Positions 26,326 to 34,523 of a stretch of 64,000 nt of DNA are shown here, one piece after another. Location of the stretch: the NCBI RefSeq assembly GCF_034008635.1, contig NZ_CP125378.1, forward strand, positions 4,836,501 to 4,900,500, in the 5' to 3' direction. Each line of letters begins with the position of its first letter. The first letter of the stretch is position 1. The DNA is from Pseudomonas sp. P8_229. Lineage in GTDB: Bacteria > Pseudomonadota > Gammaproteobacteria > Pseudomonadales > Pseudomonadaceae. The position numbers and the translations under genes were made by a program. The notes beneath the pieces were generated by a model. That model was not told the origin of the DNA, searched no databases, and was given only the letters and a program-made list of their open reading frames with translations.

Positions 26326-27513
26326 ATGACCAGCCTTGCTTCCAACCGTGGCAGCCTGATTTTTCTGGCGATCACCTTACTGAGTTTTCTCGCCGCTTCC
26401 ACAGCGCCGACGCCGCTGTATCACCTGTATCAGGATCAACTGCATTTTTCGGCAGCGGTGCTGACGCTGATTTTCGGCGTGTATGCCTTGAGCCTGCTGG
26501 CAGCGCTGCTGACGGTCGGATCGCTGTCCGATCACCTGGGGCGCAAACCGGTGATTTTCACCGCGGTACTGCTCAACGCGTTGGCGATGTTGCTGTTTAT
26601 CAGCGCCGACAGTGTCGCCTGGCTGATCAGCGCCCGCGTACTGCAGGGTTTTGCCACCGGCATGGCCACCGCTGTTTTGAGCGCGACACTGCTCGACACC
26701 GACCGCGAGCAAGGGCCGTTGATCAACAGCGTCGCACCGTTGCTCGGCATGGCGCTGGGCAGCATGGGCTGTGGCTTGCTGGCCGAGTTCGCCCCGGCGC
26801 CGTTGCAACTGACCTACTGGCTACTGCTCGGGTTGTTTGTGCTGCAAGCGGCGTATGTCTGGCGCATGCCAGAAAGCGTGACGCCGCAAGCCGGGGCCTG
26901 GGCATCGCTGCGGCCGACCCTGCATGTGCCGGTCCAGGCACGTTCGACTTTGTGGCGCGTACTGCCGCTGAACACCGCGACCTGGGCCCTTGGCGGCTTT
27001 TTTGCCTCGCTGGCGCCGTCGTTGGTGCGCACCGCTACCGGTTCGACGTCCAATCTGATCGGTGGCGCGACAGTCTCGGCGTTGACCGTGACCGGCGCGC
27101 TGATGATCTTCACCTTGCGTAATCGTCCGGCCAGCAAAGCCCTGCAAATCGGCGCCGGTCTGCTGCCGCTCGGGGTGCTGTTGATTTTGCTCGGCGTGCA
27201 CAGCGCCAGTCTGGCGCTGTTTTTCCTCGGCACGCTAATCGCCGGTTGCGGCTTTGGCTCGGGGTTCCTTGGCGCGGTGCGCAGCCTGGTGCCGTTGGCG
27301 TCGCCCCATGAACGGGCCGGGTTGATGTCGGCGTACTACGCGCTGAGTTATCTGGCGTTCTGCCTGCCGGCGTTGGTGGCCGGGCACTTGACCCGCACGT
27401 ATGGCCTGCTGGCGACCACCGATGGCTACGGTGTTGCTTTGATCGTACTGGCCTTGAGCGCGCTGTTGCTCAGCCTGCGTCCACGTGCGGCCAAGGTTTG
27501 TCGCGCTCCATAA
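26326..27513 (+). CDS. MFS efflux-type transporter
   Basis: 395 residues, 12 predicted helices, with the MFS loop motif GSLSDHLGRKPVIF between helices 2 and 3 and TAPTPLYHLYQDQL in helix 1, as in MFS drug or arabinose-efflux-like carriers. ATG 26326 lies two bases after the inverted repeat. The divergent TetR gene suggests ligand-induced export. The substrate is unknown. Confidence 0.87.
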   Translation: MTSLASNRGSLIFLAITLLSFLAASTAPTPLYHLYQDQLHFSAAVLTLIFGVYALSLLAALLTVGSLSDHLGRKPVIFTAVLLNALAMLLFISADSVAWLISARVLQGFATGMATAVLSATLLDTDREQGPLINSVAPLLGMALGSMGCGLLAEFAPAPLQLTYWLLLGLFVLQAAYVWRMPESVTPQAGAWASLRPTLHVPVQARSTLWRVLPLNTATWALGGFFASLAPSLVRTATGSTSNLIGGATVSALTVTGALMIFTLRNRPASKALQIGAGLLPLGVLLILLGVHSASLALFFLGTLIAGCGFGSGFLGAVRSLVPLASPHERAGLMSAYYALSYLAFCLPALVAGHLTRTYGLLATTDGYGVALIVLALSALLLSLRPRAAKVCRAP

Positions 27514-27565
27514 GCGGCGCCGTTTGGGTTAGCCTTGGCCGGCCCTGTATTTCACGGATCGAGAC

Positions 27566-27877
27566 ATGAAGATAATCCGCAGCAAGTCGTTCACCGCCGA
27601 GCGTGCCTGGGGTGCGCTGGACATCGCCAACATGAATGGCATCACCACGCGCCTGCACTGGACCGACCAGCCGTATAAATGGCACGTCAACGATGGCGAA
27701 GAAGTGTTCGTGGTGCTCGACGGCCAAGTGCAGATGCACTACCGCGAACAGGGTGAAGAAAAGCAGGTGCTGCTTGAGATCGGGGACATCTTCTACGCCT
27801 CGGTCGGTACCGAGCACGTAGCGCATCCGCAGGGTGCGGCGCGGATTCTGGTGATCGAGAGCGAAGGCAGCGTCTAG
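27566..27877 (+). CDS. Cupin-domain protein, 103 aa
   Basis: A single small beta-barrel cupin. Motif 1 is near residues 36-55 (WHVNDGEEVFVVLDGQVQMHY) and motif 2 near 72-90 (GDIFYASVGTEHVAHP). In motif 1 the usual two His are reduced to one (KWHVND), and motif 2 has two His, so metal binding is possible but not canonical. It lies 52 bases after the MFS gene on the same strand and might be co-transcribed. The role is unknown. Confidence 0.8.
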   Translation: MKIIRSKSFTAERAWGALDIANMNGITTRLHWTDQPYKWHVNDGEEVFVVLDGQVQMHYREQGEEKQVLLEIGDIFYASVGTEHVAHPQGAARILVIESEGSV

Positions 27878-27881
27878 AGGC

Positions 27882-27900
27882 TTATCTATTAAGTAGATAA
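27882..27900. promoter_or_regulatory. AT-rich inverted repeat upstream of the TDT transporter
   Basis: TTATCTATTAAGTAGATAA has seven-base inverse arms, followed by a further half-site-like TTATATAGATA. The stretch 27880-27940 is far richer in A/T than its surroundings and looks like a promoter or operator for the transporter at 27983. Confidence 0.45.
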
Positions 27901-27982
27901 CAGATAGAGAAATTACCCGTTATATAGATATTCGATTCGGTTCTACCATGGACTCAACCTCACCTGAGGACAGGAGTTCATG

Positions 27983-29134
27983 ATGACTTGCCCCAACAGC
28001 GCCAAACCCGGCATCAAGCCGTTCAGCCAGCTTCAGCATCCGCGTGAAGTGATCCGTCAATTCACCCCCAACTGGTTCGCCGCGACCATGGGCACCGGCG
28101 TGCTGGCCCTGGCGCTGGCGCAACTTCCGGTGGCGATTCCCGGGCTGCACGCGGTGGCCGAAGGGTTGTGGCTGTTCAACATTCTGTTGTTCACCCTGTT
28201 TACTTTCGCTTATGCCGCGCGCTGGGTGTTGTTTTTCGATGAAGCGCGGCGGATCTTCGGCCACTCCACCGTATCGATGTTCTTCGGCACCATTCCCATG
28301 GGCCTGGCGACCATCATCAACGGCTTTCTGCTGTTCGGTCTGCCACGCTGGGGCGAGGGCGTGATCCATCTGGCCGAGGTGCTGTGGTGGCTCGACGTGG
28401 CGATGTCGCTGGCCTGCGGCGTGTTGATCCCCTACATGATGTTTACCCGCCAGGAACACAGCATCGATCAGATGACCGCCGTCTGGCTGTTGCCGGTGGT
28501 CGCCGCGGAAGTGGCGGCGGCCAGCGGTGGCTTGCTCGCGCCGCATCTGGCCGATGCTCACGCGCAACTGGTGGTGCTGACCACCAGCTACGTGCTCTGG
28601 GCATTTTCCCTGCCGGTGGCGTTCAGCATTCTGACCATCCTGTTGCTGCGCATGGCCCTGCACAAACTGCCTCACGAAAACATGGCGGCCTCGAGCTGGC
28701 TGGCTCTAGGCCCGATCGGCACCGGCGCGTTGGGCATGTTGCTGCTGGGCAGTGATGCGCCGGCGATCTTCGCCGCCAACGGTCTGCCGGGCATCGGTGA
28801 AATCGCTTCCGGTATTGGCCTGGTCGCCGGCATCACGCTGTGGGGGTTCGGCTTGTGGTGGATGTTGATGGCGCTGTTGATCACCGCTCGCTACTTGCGT
28901 GACGGCATCCCGTTCAACCTTGGCTGGTGGGGTTTTACCTTCCCGCTGGGCGTGTATTCGCTGGCGACCCTCAAGCTTGCCAGCACGCTGAACCTCGGAT
29001 TTTTCAGTGTGGTGGGCTGCGTGCTGGTGACGTTGCTGGCGGTGATGTGGCTGATCGTCGGTAAACGCACCGTGCAAGGCGCGTGGCGCGGTGAACTGTT
29101 TGTCTCACCTTGTATTGCAGGTTTGAAGAAATAA
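27983..29134 (+). CDS. TDT family transporter (SLAC1/TehA-like)
   Basis: 383 residues with ten hydrophobic helices. It opens with REVIRQFTPNWFAATMGTGVLALAL, the hallmark of the tellurite-resistance/dicarboxylate and SLAC1 anion channel family. Members move anions such as C4-dicarboxylates, sulfite or chloride; the substrate here is open. The second of two adjacent ATGs is chosen, since AGGAG lies six bases before it and only three before the first. It stands alone, downstream of an AT-rich control region. Confidence 0.85.
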   Translation: MTCPNSAKPGIKPFSQLQHPREVIRQFTPNWFAATMGTGVLALALAQLPVAIPGLHAVAEGLWLFNILLFTLFTFAYAARWVLFFDEARRIFGHSTVSMFFGTIPMGLATIINGFLLFGLPRWGEGVIHLAEVLWWLDVAMSLACGVLIPYMMFTRQEHSIDQMTAVWLLPVVAAEVAAASGGLLAPHLADAHAQLVVLTTSYVLWAFSLPVAFSILTILLLRMALHKLPHENMAASSWLALGPIGTGALGMLLLGSDAPAIFAANGLPGIGEIASGIGLVAGITLWGFGLWWMLMALLITARYLRDGIPFNLGWWGFTFPLGVYSLATLKLASTLNLGFFSVVGCVLVTLLAVMWLIVGKRTVQGAWRGELFVSPCIAGLKK

Positions 29135-29231
29135 CCTGAAAAGTTTAGGTAATGTGTGGCCTGGATCGCGGATCGGGATTCCAATATGCAGATCCAGGCC
29201 ATTCTCTACCGACCTCAGGGAAACACGGAAG

Positions 29232-31106
29232 ATGAGTCACCCCTCACAGTTCAACCTGCTTCGCACCCGGCGCTTCCTGCCGTTTTTCATCACACAGTCG
29301 CTGGGCGCCTTCAACGACAACGTGTTCAAGCAGTCGCTGATTCTCGCCATTCTCTATCGGCTGACCATCGAGGGTGACCGTTCGATCTGGGTCAACCTGT
29401 GTGCGCTGCTGTTTATCCTGCCGTTCTTTCTGTTCTCGGCGCTGGCCGGGCAGTTCGGGGAAAAGTTCGCCAAGGACGCGCTGATTCGTCTGATCAAACT
29501 CGCAGAAATCGCGATCATGGCCGTAGGATCGATCGGTTTTCTCTTCGATCACCTGTCGCTGATGCTGGTGGCGCTGTTCGCCATGGGCACCCACTCGGCG
29601 CTGTTCGGGCCGGTGAAGTATTCGATACTGCCGCAGGCGCTGCGAGAGGATGAACTGGTCGGCGGCAATGGTCTGGTGGAGATGGGCACGTTCCTGGCGA
29701 TTCTCGCCGGGACCATTGGCGCCGGGGTCATCATGTCCTCGACGCATTACGCGCCACTGGTGTCGACCGCGATTGTCGGCATTGCCGTGCTGGGTTATCT
29801 CGCCAGTCGCAGCATTCCGCGTGCAGCGGCGGCGTCGCCGGAAATGCGCCTGAACTGGAACATCTTCAGCCAGTCCTGGGCCACCCTCAAACTCGGCTTG
29901 GGCCAGACGCCAGCGGTGTCGCGCTCGATTGTCGGCAACTCGTGGTTCTGGTTTGTCGGGGCGATTTACCTGACGCAGATCCCGGCCTACGCCAAGGAAT
30001 GGATGCACGGCGACGAAACCGTGGTCACGCTGATTCTTACCGTGTTCTCGGTCGGCATCGCGCTGGGTTCGATGCTTTGCGAGAAGCTTTCCGGGCGTAA
30101 GGTCGAGATCGGCCTGGTGCCGTTCGGCTCGTTCGGTCTGACTGTGTTCGGCCTGCTGCTGTGGTGGCATTCCGGCGGTATCCCGGAAAGTGTCACCGGC
30201 CACAGCTGGATTGACGTGCTGGGTTTTGTGCATACCTGGGCCGTGCTGGTCGACATTCTCGGCCTCGGCATTTTTGGCGGCTTCTACATCGTGCCGCTGT
30301 ACGCCTTGATCCAGTCGCGCACCGCCGAAAACGAGCGGGCGCGGGTGATCGCCGCCAACAACATTCTCAACGCACTGTTTATGGTGGTGTCGGCGATCGT
30401 TTCGATTGTGTTGCTCAGTGTGGTCAAACTGTCTATTCCGCAGCTGTTCCTGGTGGTGTCGCTGCTCAATATCGGTGTCAATGCGTACATCTTCAAGATC
30501 GTTCCCGAGTTCAGCATGCGCTTCATGATCTGGCTGCTCAGCCATTCCATGTACCGCGTTGAGCACCGCAACCTGGAGGCGATCCCGGACGAAGGCGCGG
30601 CGTTGCTGGTGTGCAACCACGTTTCGTTCGTCGATGCCTTGCTGATTGGTGGCGCGGTGCGTCGGCCGATTCGCTTTGTCATGTACTACAAGATCTACAA
30701 CCTGCCGGTGCTGAACTTTATCTTCCGCACGGCGGGGACGATTCCGATTGCCGGACGCAACGAAGACATCCAGATCTACGAAAAGGCCTTCACCCGGATT
30801 GCCCAGTATCTGAAGGACGGCGAACTGGTGTGCATCTTCCCGGAGGGCAAATTGACCACCGACGGTGAGATCAATGAGTTCAAGGGCGGGCTGACTCGGA
30901 TTCTCGAAGAGACACCGGTGCCGGTGATTCCGCTGGCGTTGCAGGGGTTGTGGGGGAGTTTCTTCAGTCGCGACCCGAACAAGGGTTTGTTCAAGCGGTT
31001 GTGGTCGCGGGTGACGTTGGTGGCGGGTTCGGCGGTAGCGGTTGAAGCCGCGGAACCGGCGAAGTTGCAGGGGGTGGTGGGGGAGTTGCGTGGGGCAGTC
31101 AGATAA
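29232..31106 (+). CDS. MFS transporter fused to 1-acylglycerol-3-phosphate acyltransferase (LplT-PlsC type)
   Basis: A 624-residue fusion. Residues 1 to about 410 are an LplT-like MFS permease (ITQSLGAFNDNVFKQSL at the start), and about 425-624 a PlsC acyltransferase with the NHxxxxD motif in VCNHVSFVDALLI and the PEG motif in CIFPEGKLTTDGE. Such proteins flip lysophospholipid across the inner membrane and reacylate it. The acyl-ACP synthetase domain found as a third module in some relatives is absent; the gene ends cleanly after PlsC. ATG 29232 is preferred to an earlier GTG-type start that adds a non-membrane extension. Confidence 0.88.
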   Translation: MSHPSQFNLLRTRRFLPFFITQSLGAFNDNVFKQSLILAILYRLTIEGDRSIWVNLCALLFILPFFLFSALAGQFGEKFAKDALIRLIKLAEIAIMAVGSIGFLFDHLSLMLVALFAMGTHSALFGPVKYSILPQALREDELVGGNGLVEMGTFLAILAGTIGAGVIMSSTHYAPLVSTAIVGIAVLGYLASRSIPRAAAASPEMRLNWNIFSQSWATLKLGLGQTPAVSRSIVGNSWFWFVGAIYLTQIPAYAKEWMHGDETVVTLILTVFSVGIALGSMLCEKLSGRKVEIGLVPFGSFGLTVFGLLLWWHSGGIPESVTGHSWIDVLGFVHTWAVLVDILGLGIFGGFYIVPLYALIQSRTAENERARVIAANNILNALFMVVSAIVSIVLLSVVKLSIPQLFLVVSLLNIGVNAYIFKIVPEFSMRFMIWLLSHSMYRVEHRNLEAIPDEGAALLVCNHVSFVDALLIGGAVRRPIRFVMYYKIYNLPVLNFIFRTAGTIPIAGRNEDIQIYEKAFTRIAQYLKDGELVCIFPEGKLTTDGEINEFKGGLTRILEETPVPVIPLALQGLWGSFFSRDPNKGLFKRLWSRVTLVAGSAVAVEAAEPAKLQGVVGELRGAVR

Positions 31107-31126
31107 TCGCTGACTTTAAGGGCCTC

Positions 31127-31190
31127 ATCACGAGCAGGCTCACTCCTGCATTTGAAACGCGTTGCCCTGTAGGAGTGAGCCTGCTCGCGA
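31127..31190. repeat. REPIN
   Basis: Arms TCACGAGCAGGCTCACTCCT and AGGAGTGAGCCTGCTCGCGA about 20 bases apart, of the TAGGAGTGAG subtype, between convergent genes. Confidence 0.88.
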
Positions 31191-31203
31191 AAGCGGTAGT
31201 GGC

Positions 31204-31518
31204 CTAGGCGCTGACCTTGAGGCCGATCAACCCGGTAATGATCAACGCCACACTGGCCAGGCGAATCAACGCCATCGACTCACCAAACAGAATGATCCCG
31301 GCAATCACCGTACCCACGGCGCCCACGCCGGTCCAGATCGCATAAGCCGTACCCAACGGCAATTCCTTCATCGCCAGACCCAGCAGACCAAGGCTGATGG
31401 CCATGGCCGCAACGGTCAGTACGGTGGGAAGCGGGCGGGTGAAGCCGTCGGTATATTTCAGGCCGACGGCCCAGCCGACTTCGAACAGGCCGGCGAAAAA
31501 CAGAATGATCCAGGACAT
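31204..31518 (-). CDS. gdx: SMR family exporter, probable guanidinium exporter (SugE/Gdx)
   Basis: 104 residues, four helices, with the essential Glu13 in [21 protein letters not shown] and the SMR signature [18 protein letters not shown]. The first-helix pattern [11 protein letters not shown] is that of the SugE/Gdx branch, whose members export guanidinium with proton antiport. GGAGG lies about eight bases upstream. A guanidine-II-type riboswitch in the leader strongly supports this role over general quaternary-ammonium efflux. Confidence 0.9.
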   Translation of the reverse strand: MSWIILFFAGLFEVGWAVGLKYTDGFTRPLPTVLTVAAMAISLGLLGLAMKELPLGTAYAIWTGVGAVGTVIAGIILFGESMALIRLASVALIITGLIGLKVSA

Positions 31519-31535
31519 GAGAGACCTCCATCGAT

Positions 31536-31592
31536 TGACGGGGTCGTCCCCAGATTAATAACTCGATCGAGCCGCAGGGTCGTCCCCGCGTT
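31536..31592 (-). promoter_or_regulatory. Guanidine-II (mini-ykkC) riboswitch
   Basis: On the minus strand two small hairpins follow each other: CGCGGGGACGACCCTGCG (31590-31573) and GGGGACGACCCC (31551-31540), about 21 bases apart. Each has the invariant ACGA loop closed by GGG/CCC, the defining pattern of the guanidine-II class. The second lies just before the GGAGG of the SMR gene, so guanidinium binding should free translation. Confidence 0.88.
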
Positions 31593-31637
31593 GCGCAACA
31601 TATTGACGAGCATTCATCCGGGGATCAAGGTTTGAGG

Positions 31638-32603
31638 TCAGTCGGCGGCCTGTTGAGCTGCCGTTTCACGATCTTCTTTTTCGCTCATGCGCCGGAAGCA
31701 GGTCGAAAGCAGCGCCCCGGAAATGTTGTGCCAGACGCTGAACAGCGCGCTCGGCACCGCCGCCAGTGGCGAGAAGTGCGCACTGGCCAACGCGGCGCCC
31801 AGTCCCGAGTTCTGCATGCCGACTTCCAGCGCCAGTGACTTGCGCTGAGCCAGTGGCAACTTGAACAGACGCCCGGTGAAGTAACCCAGCAAGTAGCCGA
31901 AGCTGTTGTGCAGCATCACCACGGCCATGATCAGCAGACCGGACTCGGCGATCTTCGCCTGACTGGCGGCAACAACCGCCGTGACGATGATCACGATGCT
32001 GACCACCGACACCAGCGGCAACACCTCGACCGCGTGTCGCACCTTGTCACCGAGCAAACGTTGCGCAACCACGCCGAGCACGATTGGCAGCAACACGACT
32101 TGCAGGATCGACCAGAACAGCTCCATGAACGACACCGGCAACCACGCCGAAGCCAGCAGCCAGATCAGCGCCGGGGTCAGCAGCGGGGCGAGCAGGGTGG
32201 TGACCGCAGCAATCGCCACCGACAGCGCCAGGTCGCCCCGGGCGAGCCAGGTCATCACATTGGAAGAGGTGCCGCTTGGGCAGCAACCGACCAGAATCAC
32301 CCCGACGGCGATTTCCGGCGGCAGATGAAAGACCTGGCAGAGCAACCACGCCACGCCGGGCATGATCACGAAATGCGCAACCACGCCCAGCGCCACGCGC
32401 CACGGATGGCGGGCGACAGCAGCGAAGTCGTCGTGTTTGAGGGTCAGGCCCATGCCGAACATCACCAGCCCCAGCAACGGCACGATGGCGCCTTTGAGAC
32501 CGAGGAACCACGCCGGCTGCAGGAATGCGATCACGGCGAAAATCAGAACCCAGTAAGCGAAGGTGTTGCCGACAAAGCGGCTGAGTGCAGCCAGTGCGCG
32601 CAT
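31638..32603 (-). CDS. Bile acid:sodium symporter (BASS) family transporter
   Basis: 321 residues with ten hydrophobic helices. The family core is visible in LVGCCPSGTSSNVMTWLARGDLALSVAIAA, where the crossing helices bind sodium, and in EVGMQNSGLGAALASAHF. Bacterial members carry organic anions, often 2-oxo acids or pantoate; the substrate is not evident. ATG 32603 has AAGGAA six bases upstream; the longer frame to 32639 has none. Confidence 0.87.
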   Translation of the reverse strand: MRALAALSRFVGNTFAYWVLIFAVIAFLQPAWFLGLKGAIVPLLGLVMFGMGLTLKHDDFAAVARHPWRVALGVVAHFVIMPGVAWLLCQVFHLPPEIAVGVILVGCCPSGTSSNVMTWLARGDLALSVAIAAVTTLLAPLLTPALIWLLASAWLPVSFMELFWSILQVVLLPIVLGVVAQRLLGDKVRHAVEVLPLVSVVSIVIIVTAVVAASQAKIAESGLLIMAVVMLHNSFGYLLGYFTGRLFKLPLAQRKSLALEVGMQNSGLGAALASAHFSPLAAVPSALFSVWHNISGALLSTCFRRMSEKEDRETAAQQAAD

Positions 32604-32639
32604 GGCTTGTTCCTTATTATTGGTTACACACAAAACCAA

Positions 32640-32729
32640 TGTAGGAGTGAGCCTGCTCGCGAAAGCGGAGTGTCAGACACATTAATGTTAACTGTCACTG
32701 CGCATTCGCGAGCAGGCTCGCTCCCACAA
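32640..32729. repeat. REPIN
   Basis: Arms GTAGGAGTGAGCCTGCTCGC and GCGAGCAGGCTCGCTCCCAC about 45 bases apart. One arm is of the TAGGAGTGAG subtype and the other of the GGGAGCGAG subtype. Confidence 0.88.
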
Positions 32730-32748
32730 TTTTGAAACTCGCCGGGCG

Positions 32749-33669
32749 TTAGATCCCCTGCGGCGTCTCTTCACCACCCAGCGCTTCAACCAGTGCCGGC
32801 AGGAAGTCGCCGAAGGTCAGCATCATCAAAGTGAAGCTGGCGTCCAGTTGGCCCAGGGCCTCGTCGCCACCGTCCTGTTCGGCCTGATCCTGCAGCAGGT
32901 CTTCGAACTTCAGGCGTTTGACGGTCATTTTGTCGTCGAGCATGAACGACAGCTTGTCCTGCCAGGCCAGCGACAGTTGAGTCACGACTTTGCCGGTGCT
33001 CAGGTGCAGCTGGATTTCGTCGCTGGTCAGGTCTTGACGCTTGCAGCGCACGATGCCGCCGTCTTCGTGGGTGTCGCGCAGTTCGCACTCGTCCAGGACA
33101 AAGAAGTCCGGGGCGGCTTGCTGGGTGGTGACCCATTCGGTCATCACGGCGGTCGGCGCGGTTTTCACGGTCAGCGGACGGACGGGCAGGGTGCCGAGTA
33201 CTTCGCGCATTGTGGAGAGCAGGTCTTCGGCGCGTTTCGGGCTGGCCGAGTTGACCAGAATCAGCCCCTGTTTCGGCGCGATGGCGGCGAAGGTCGACGA
33301 GCGACGGATAAAGGCGCGCGGCAGGAAGGCCTGGATGATTTCATCCTTGATCTGATCGCGTTCCTTCTTATAGACCTTGCGCATCTGCTCGGCTTCGATC
33401 TCTTCGACCTTTTCCTTGACCGCGTCGCGCACGACGCTGCCCGGCAGAATACGTTCTTCTTTACGAGCGGCGATCAGCAGGAAGTCACCGCTGACGTGCA
33501 CCAGTGGAGCATCTTCGCCCTTGCCGAACGGCGCGACGAAACCGTAGGTGGTCAACTCCTGGCTTGCACATGGACGCGCCAGTTTGGTGGCCAGTGCAGT
33601 TTCCAGCGCCTCGGCATCGACAGGCAGGTCTTGGGTCAGGCGATAGATAAGCAGGTTTTTGAACCACAT
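32749..33669 (-). CDS. rdgC: RdgC, recombination-associated protein
   Basis: Ring-shaped DNA-binding protein that limits RecA loading at replication and recombination intermediates. It is 306 residues, the normal size, beginning [26 protein letters not shown] and ending with the long C-terminal domain [26 protein letters not shown]. Start 33669 has AAGGAGAG eight bases upstream; an eight-codon longer frame is rejected. It is followed by a REPIN and preceded by the divergent tRNA operon. Confidence 0.95.
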   Translation of the reverse strand: MWFKNLLIYRLTQDLPVDAEALETALATKLARPCASQELTTYGFVAPFGKGEDAPLVHVSGDFLLIAARKEERILPGSVVRDAVKEKVEEIEAEQMRKVYKKERDQIKDEIIQAFLPRAFIRRSSTFAAIAPKQGLILVNSASPKRAEDLLSTMREVLGTLPVRPLTVKTAPTAVMTEWVTTQQAAPDFFVLDECELRDTHEDGGIVRCKRQDLTSDEIQLHLSTGKVVTQLSLAWQDKLSFMLDDKMTVKRLKFEDLLQDQAEQDGGDEALGQLDASFTLMMLTFGDFLPALVEALGGEETPQGI

Positions 33670-33779
33670 GGGGTGAGTCTCTCCTTTATACAAAGGGGGG
33701 CATTATTGTCTTCGCCGTGGCATAGGCCAACCCTTCTCTAAGCCTTTGGAAGGCCTGAGAAAATTATTTAAAAAAGTGC

Positions 33780-33808
33780 TTGCCAGAGGTTGGGTCGCTC
33801 CGTAGAAT
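33780..33808 (+). promoter_or_regulatory. Sigma-70 promoter of the first tRNA pair
   Basis: TTGCCA (-35) and TAGAAT (-10) are 17 bases apart, followed by a GC-rich discriminator (GCGCGCC) typical of stringently controlled stable-RNA promoters. Confidence 0.75.
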
Positions 33809-33828
33809 GCGCGCCACACCGAAGCGAA

Positions 33829-33904
33829 GGGTGATTAGCTCAGCTGGGAGAGCGTCTGCCTTACAAGCAGAATGTCGGCGGTTCGATCCCGTCATCACCC
33901 ACCA
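33829..33904 (+). tRNA. tRNA-Val (TAC), copy 1
   Basis: 76 bases with CCA encoded. The acceptor arm GGGTGAT pairs with ATCACCC, the anticodon loop is CTTACAA (anticodon TAC), and the T loop is GTTCGATCC. Identical to the copy at 34200. Confidence 0.97.
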
Positions 33905-33923
33905 TTCGTTTAAAGTGTTTAGC

Positions 33924-34000
33924 GCAGCGGTAGTTCAGTCGGTTAGAATACCGGCCTGTCACGCCGGGGGTCGCGGGTTCGAGTCCCGTCCGCTGCGCCA
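33924..34000 (+). tRNA. tRNA-Asp (GTC), copy 1
   Basis: 77 bases with CCA encoded. The acceptor arm GCAGCGG pairs with CCGCTGC, the anticodon loop is CTGTCAC (anticodon GTC), and the T loop is GTTCGAGTC. It is 19 bases after tRNA-Val, so the two are one transcript. Confidence 0.96.
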
Positions 34001-34042
34001 TATTCGGTAACCTGGACCACTGAACGCCAGGTCACCACGGAA

Positions 34043-34067
34043 AAACCCGCTGAAGCGGGTTTTTTTC
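34043..34067 (+). terminator. Rho-independent terminator of tRNA pair 1
   Basis: AAACCCGCT and AGCGGGTTT form the stem, followed by TTTTT. Confidence 0.9.
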
Positions 34068-34170
34068 TGTCTCAAGTTTGTACCTTGTTCCATCGGGTTT
34101 GTGTCGTTTCACCGGTTTTCGGATTTTTTTGAAAAAAACTTCAATTAAATCAACACATTACGAAAACTTG

Positions 34171-34179
34171 TGACATAAT
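34171..34179 (+). promoter_or_regulatory. Extended -10 promoter of the second tRNA pair
   Basis: TGACATAAT is an extended -10 (TG, one base, then CATAAT), followed by GCGTCCC. No good -35 is seen in the AT-rich stretch before it. The promoter differs from that of the first pair. Confidence 0.55.
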
Positions 34180-34199
34180 GCGTCCCGTAACGAAGCGAA

Positions 34200-34275
34200 G
34201 GGTGATTAGCTCAGCTGGGAGAGCGTCTGCCTTACAAGCAGAATGTCGGCGGTTCGATCCCGTCATCACCCACCA
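34200..34275 (+). tRNA. tRNA-Val (TAC), copy 2
   Basis: Same 76-base sequence as the copy at 33829, with anticodon TAC and encoded CCA. Confidence 0.97.
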
Positions 34276-34294
34276 TTCGTTTCAAGCGTTTCGC

Positions 34295-34371
34295 GCAGCG
34301 GTAGTTCAGTCGGTTAGAATACCGGCCTGTCACGCCGGGGGTCGCGGGTTCGAGTCCCGTCCGCTGCGCCA
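34295..34371 (+). tRNA. tRNA-Asp (GTC), copy 2
   Basis: Same 77-base sequence as the copy at 33924, with anticodon GTC and encoded CCA. Confidence 0.96.
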
Positions 34372-34408
34372 TATTCGGAATCTGGAACACTGAACGCCAG
34401 ATTCCACA

Positions 34409-34434
34409 GAAAGCCCGCCTAGTGCGGGCTTTTT
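34409..34434 (+). terminator. Rho-independent terminator of tRNA pair 2
   Basis: AAAGCCCGC and GCGGGCTTT stem with a four-base loop, then TT. Different in sequence from the terminator of pair 1. Confidence 0.88.
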
Positions 34435-34523
34435 GCTGTCTGGGATTTATGAAATCTCAGGTTTGACGCTAAACCTGGGGTGAGGGGATAAATCCCCTCA
34501 CCACAAACCATCTGCTCGTCTTT

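Noticed and set aside
29244-30620. 458-codon open frame on the - strand
   Set aside because: Antisense to the LplT-PlsC fusion, His/Gln/Arg-rich shadow composition.
33780-34393. Short ORFs across the tRNA genes
   Set aside because: They translate tRNA sequence and are identical only because the tRNAs are.
33829-34434. Genomic-island attachment site at the tRNA genes
   Set aside because: No integrase and no partial tRNA copy; the second pair is complete with its own terminator.
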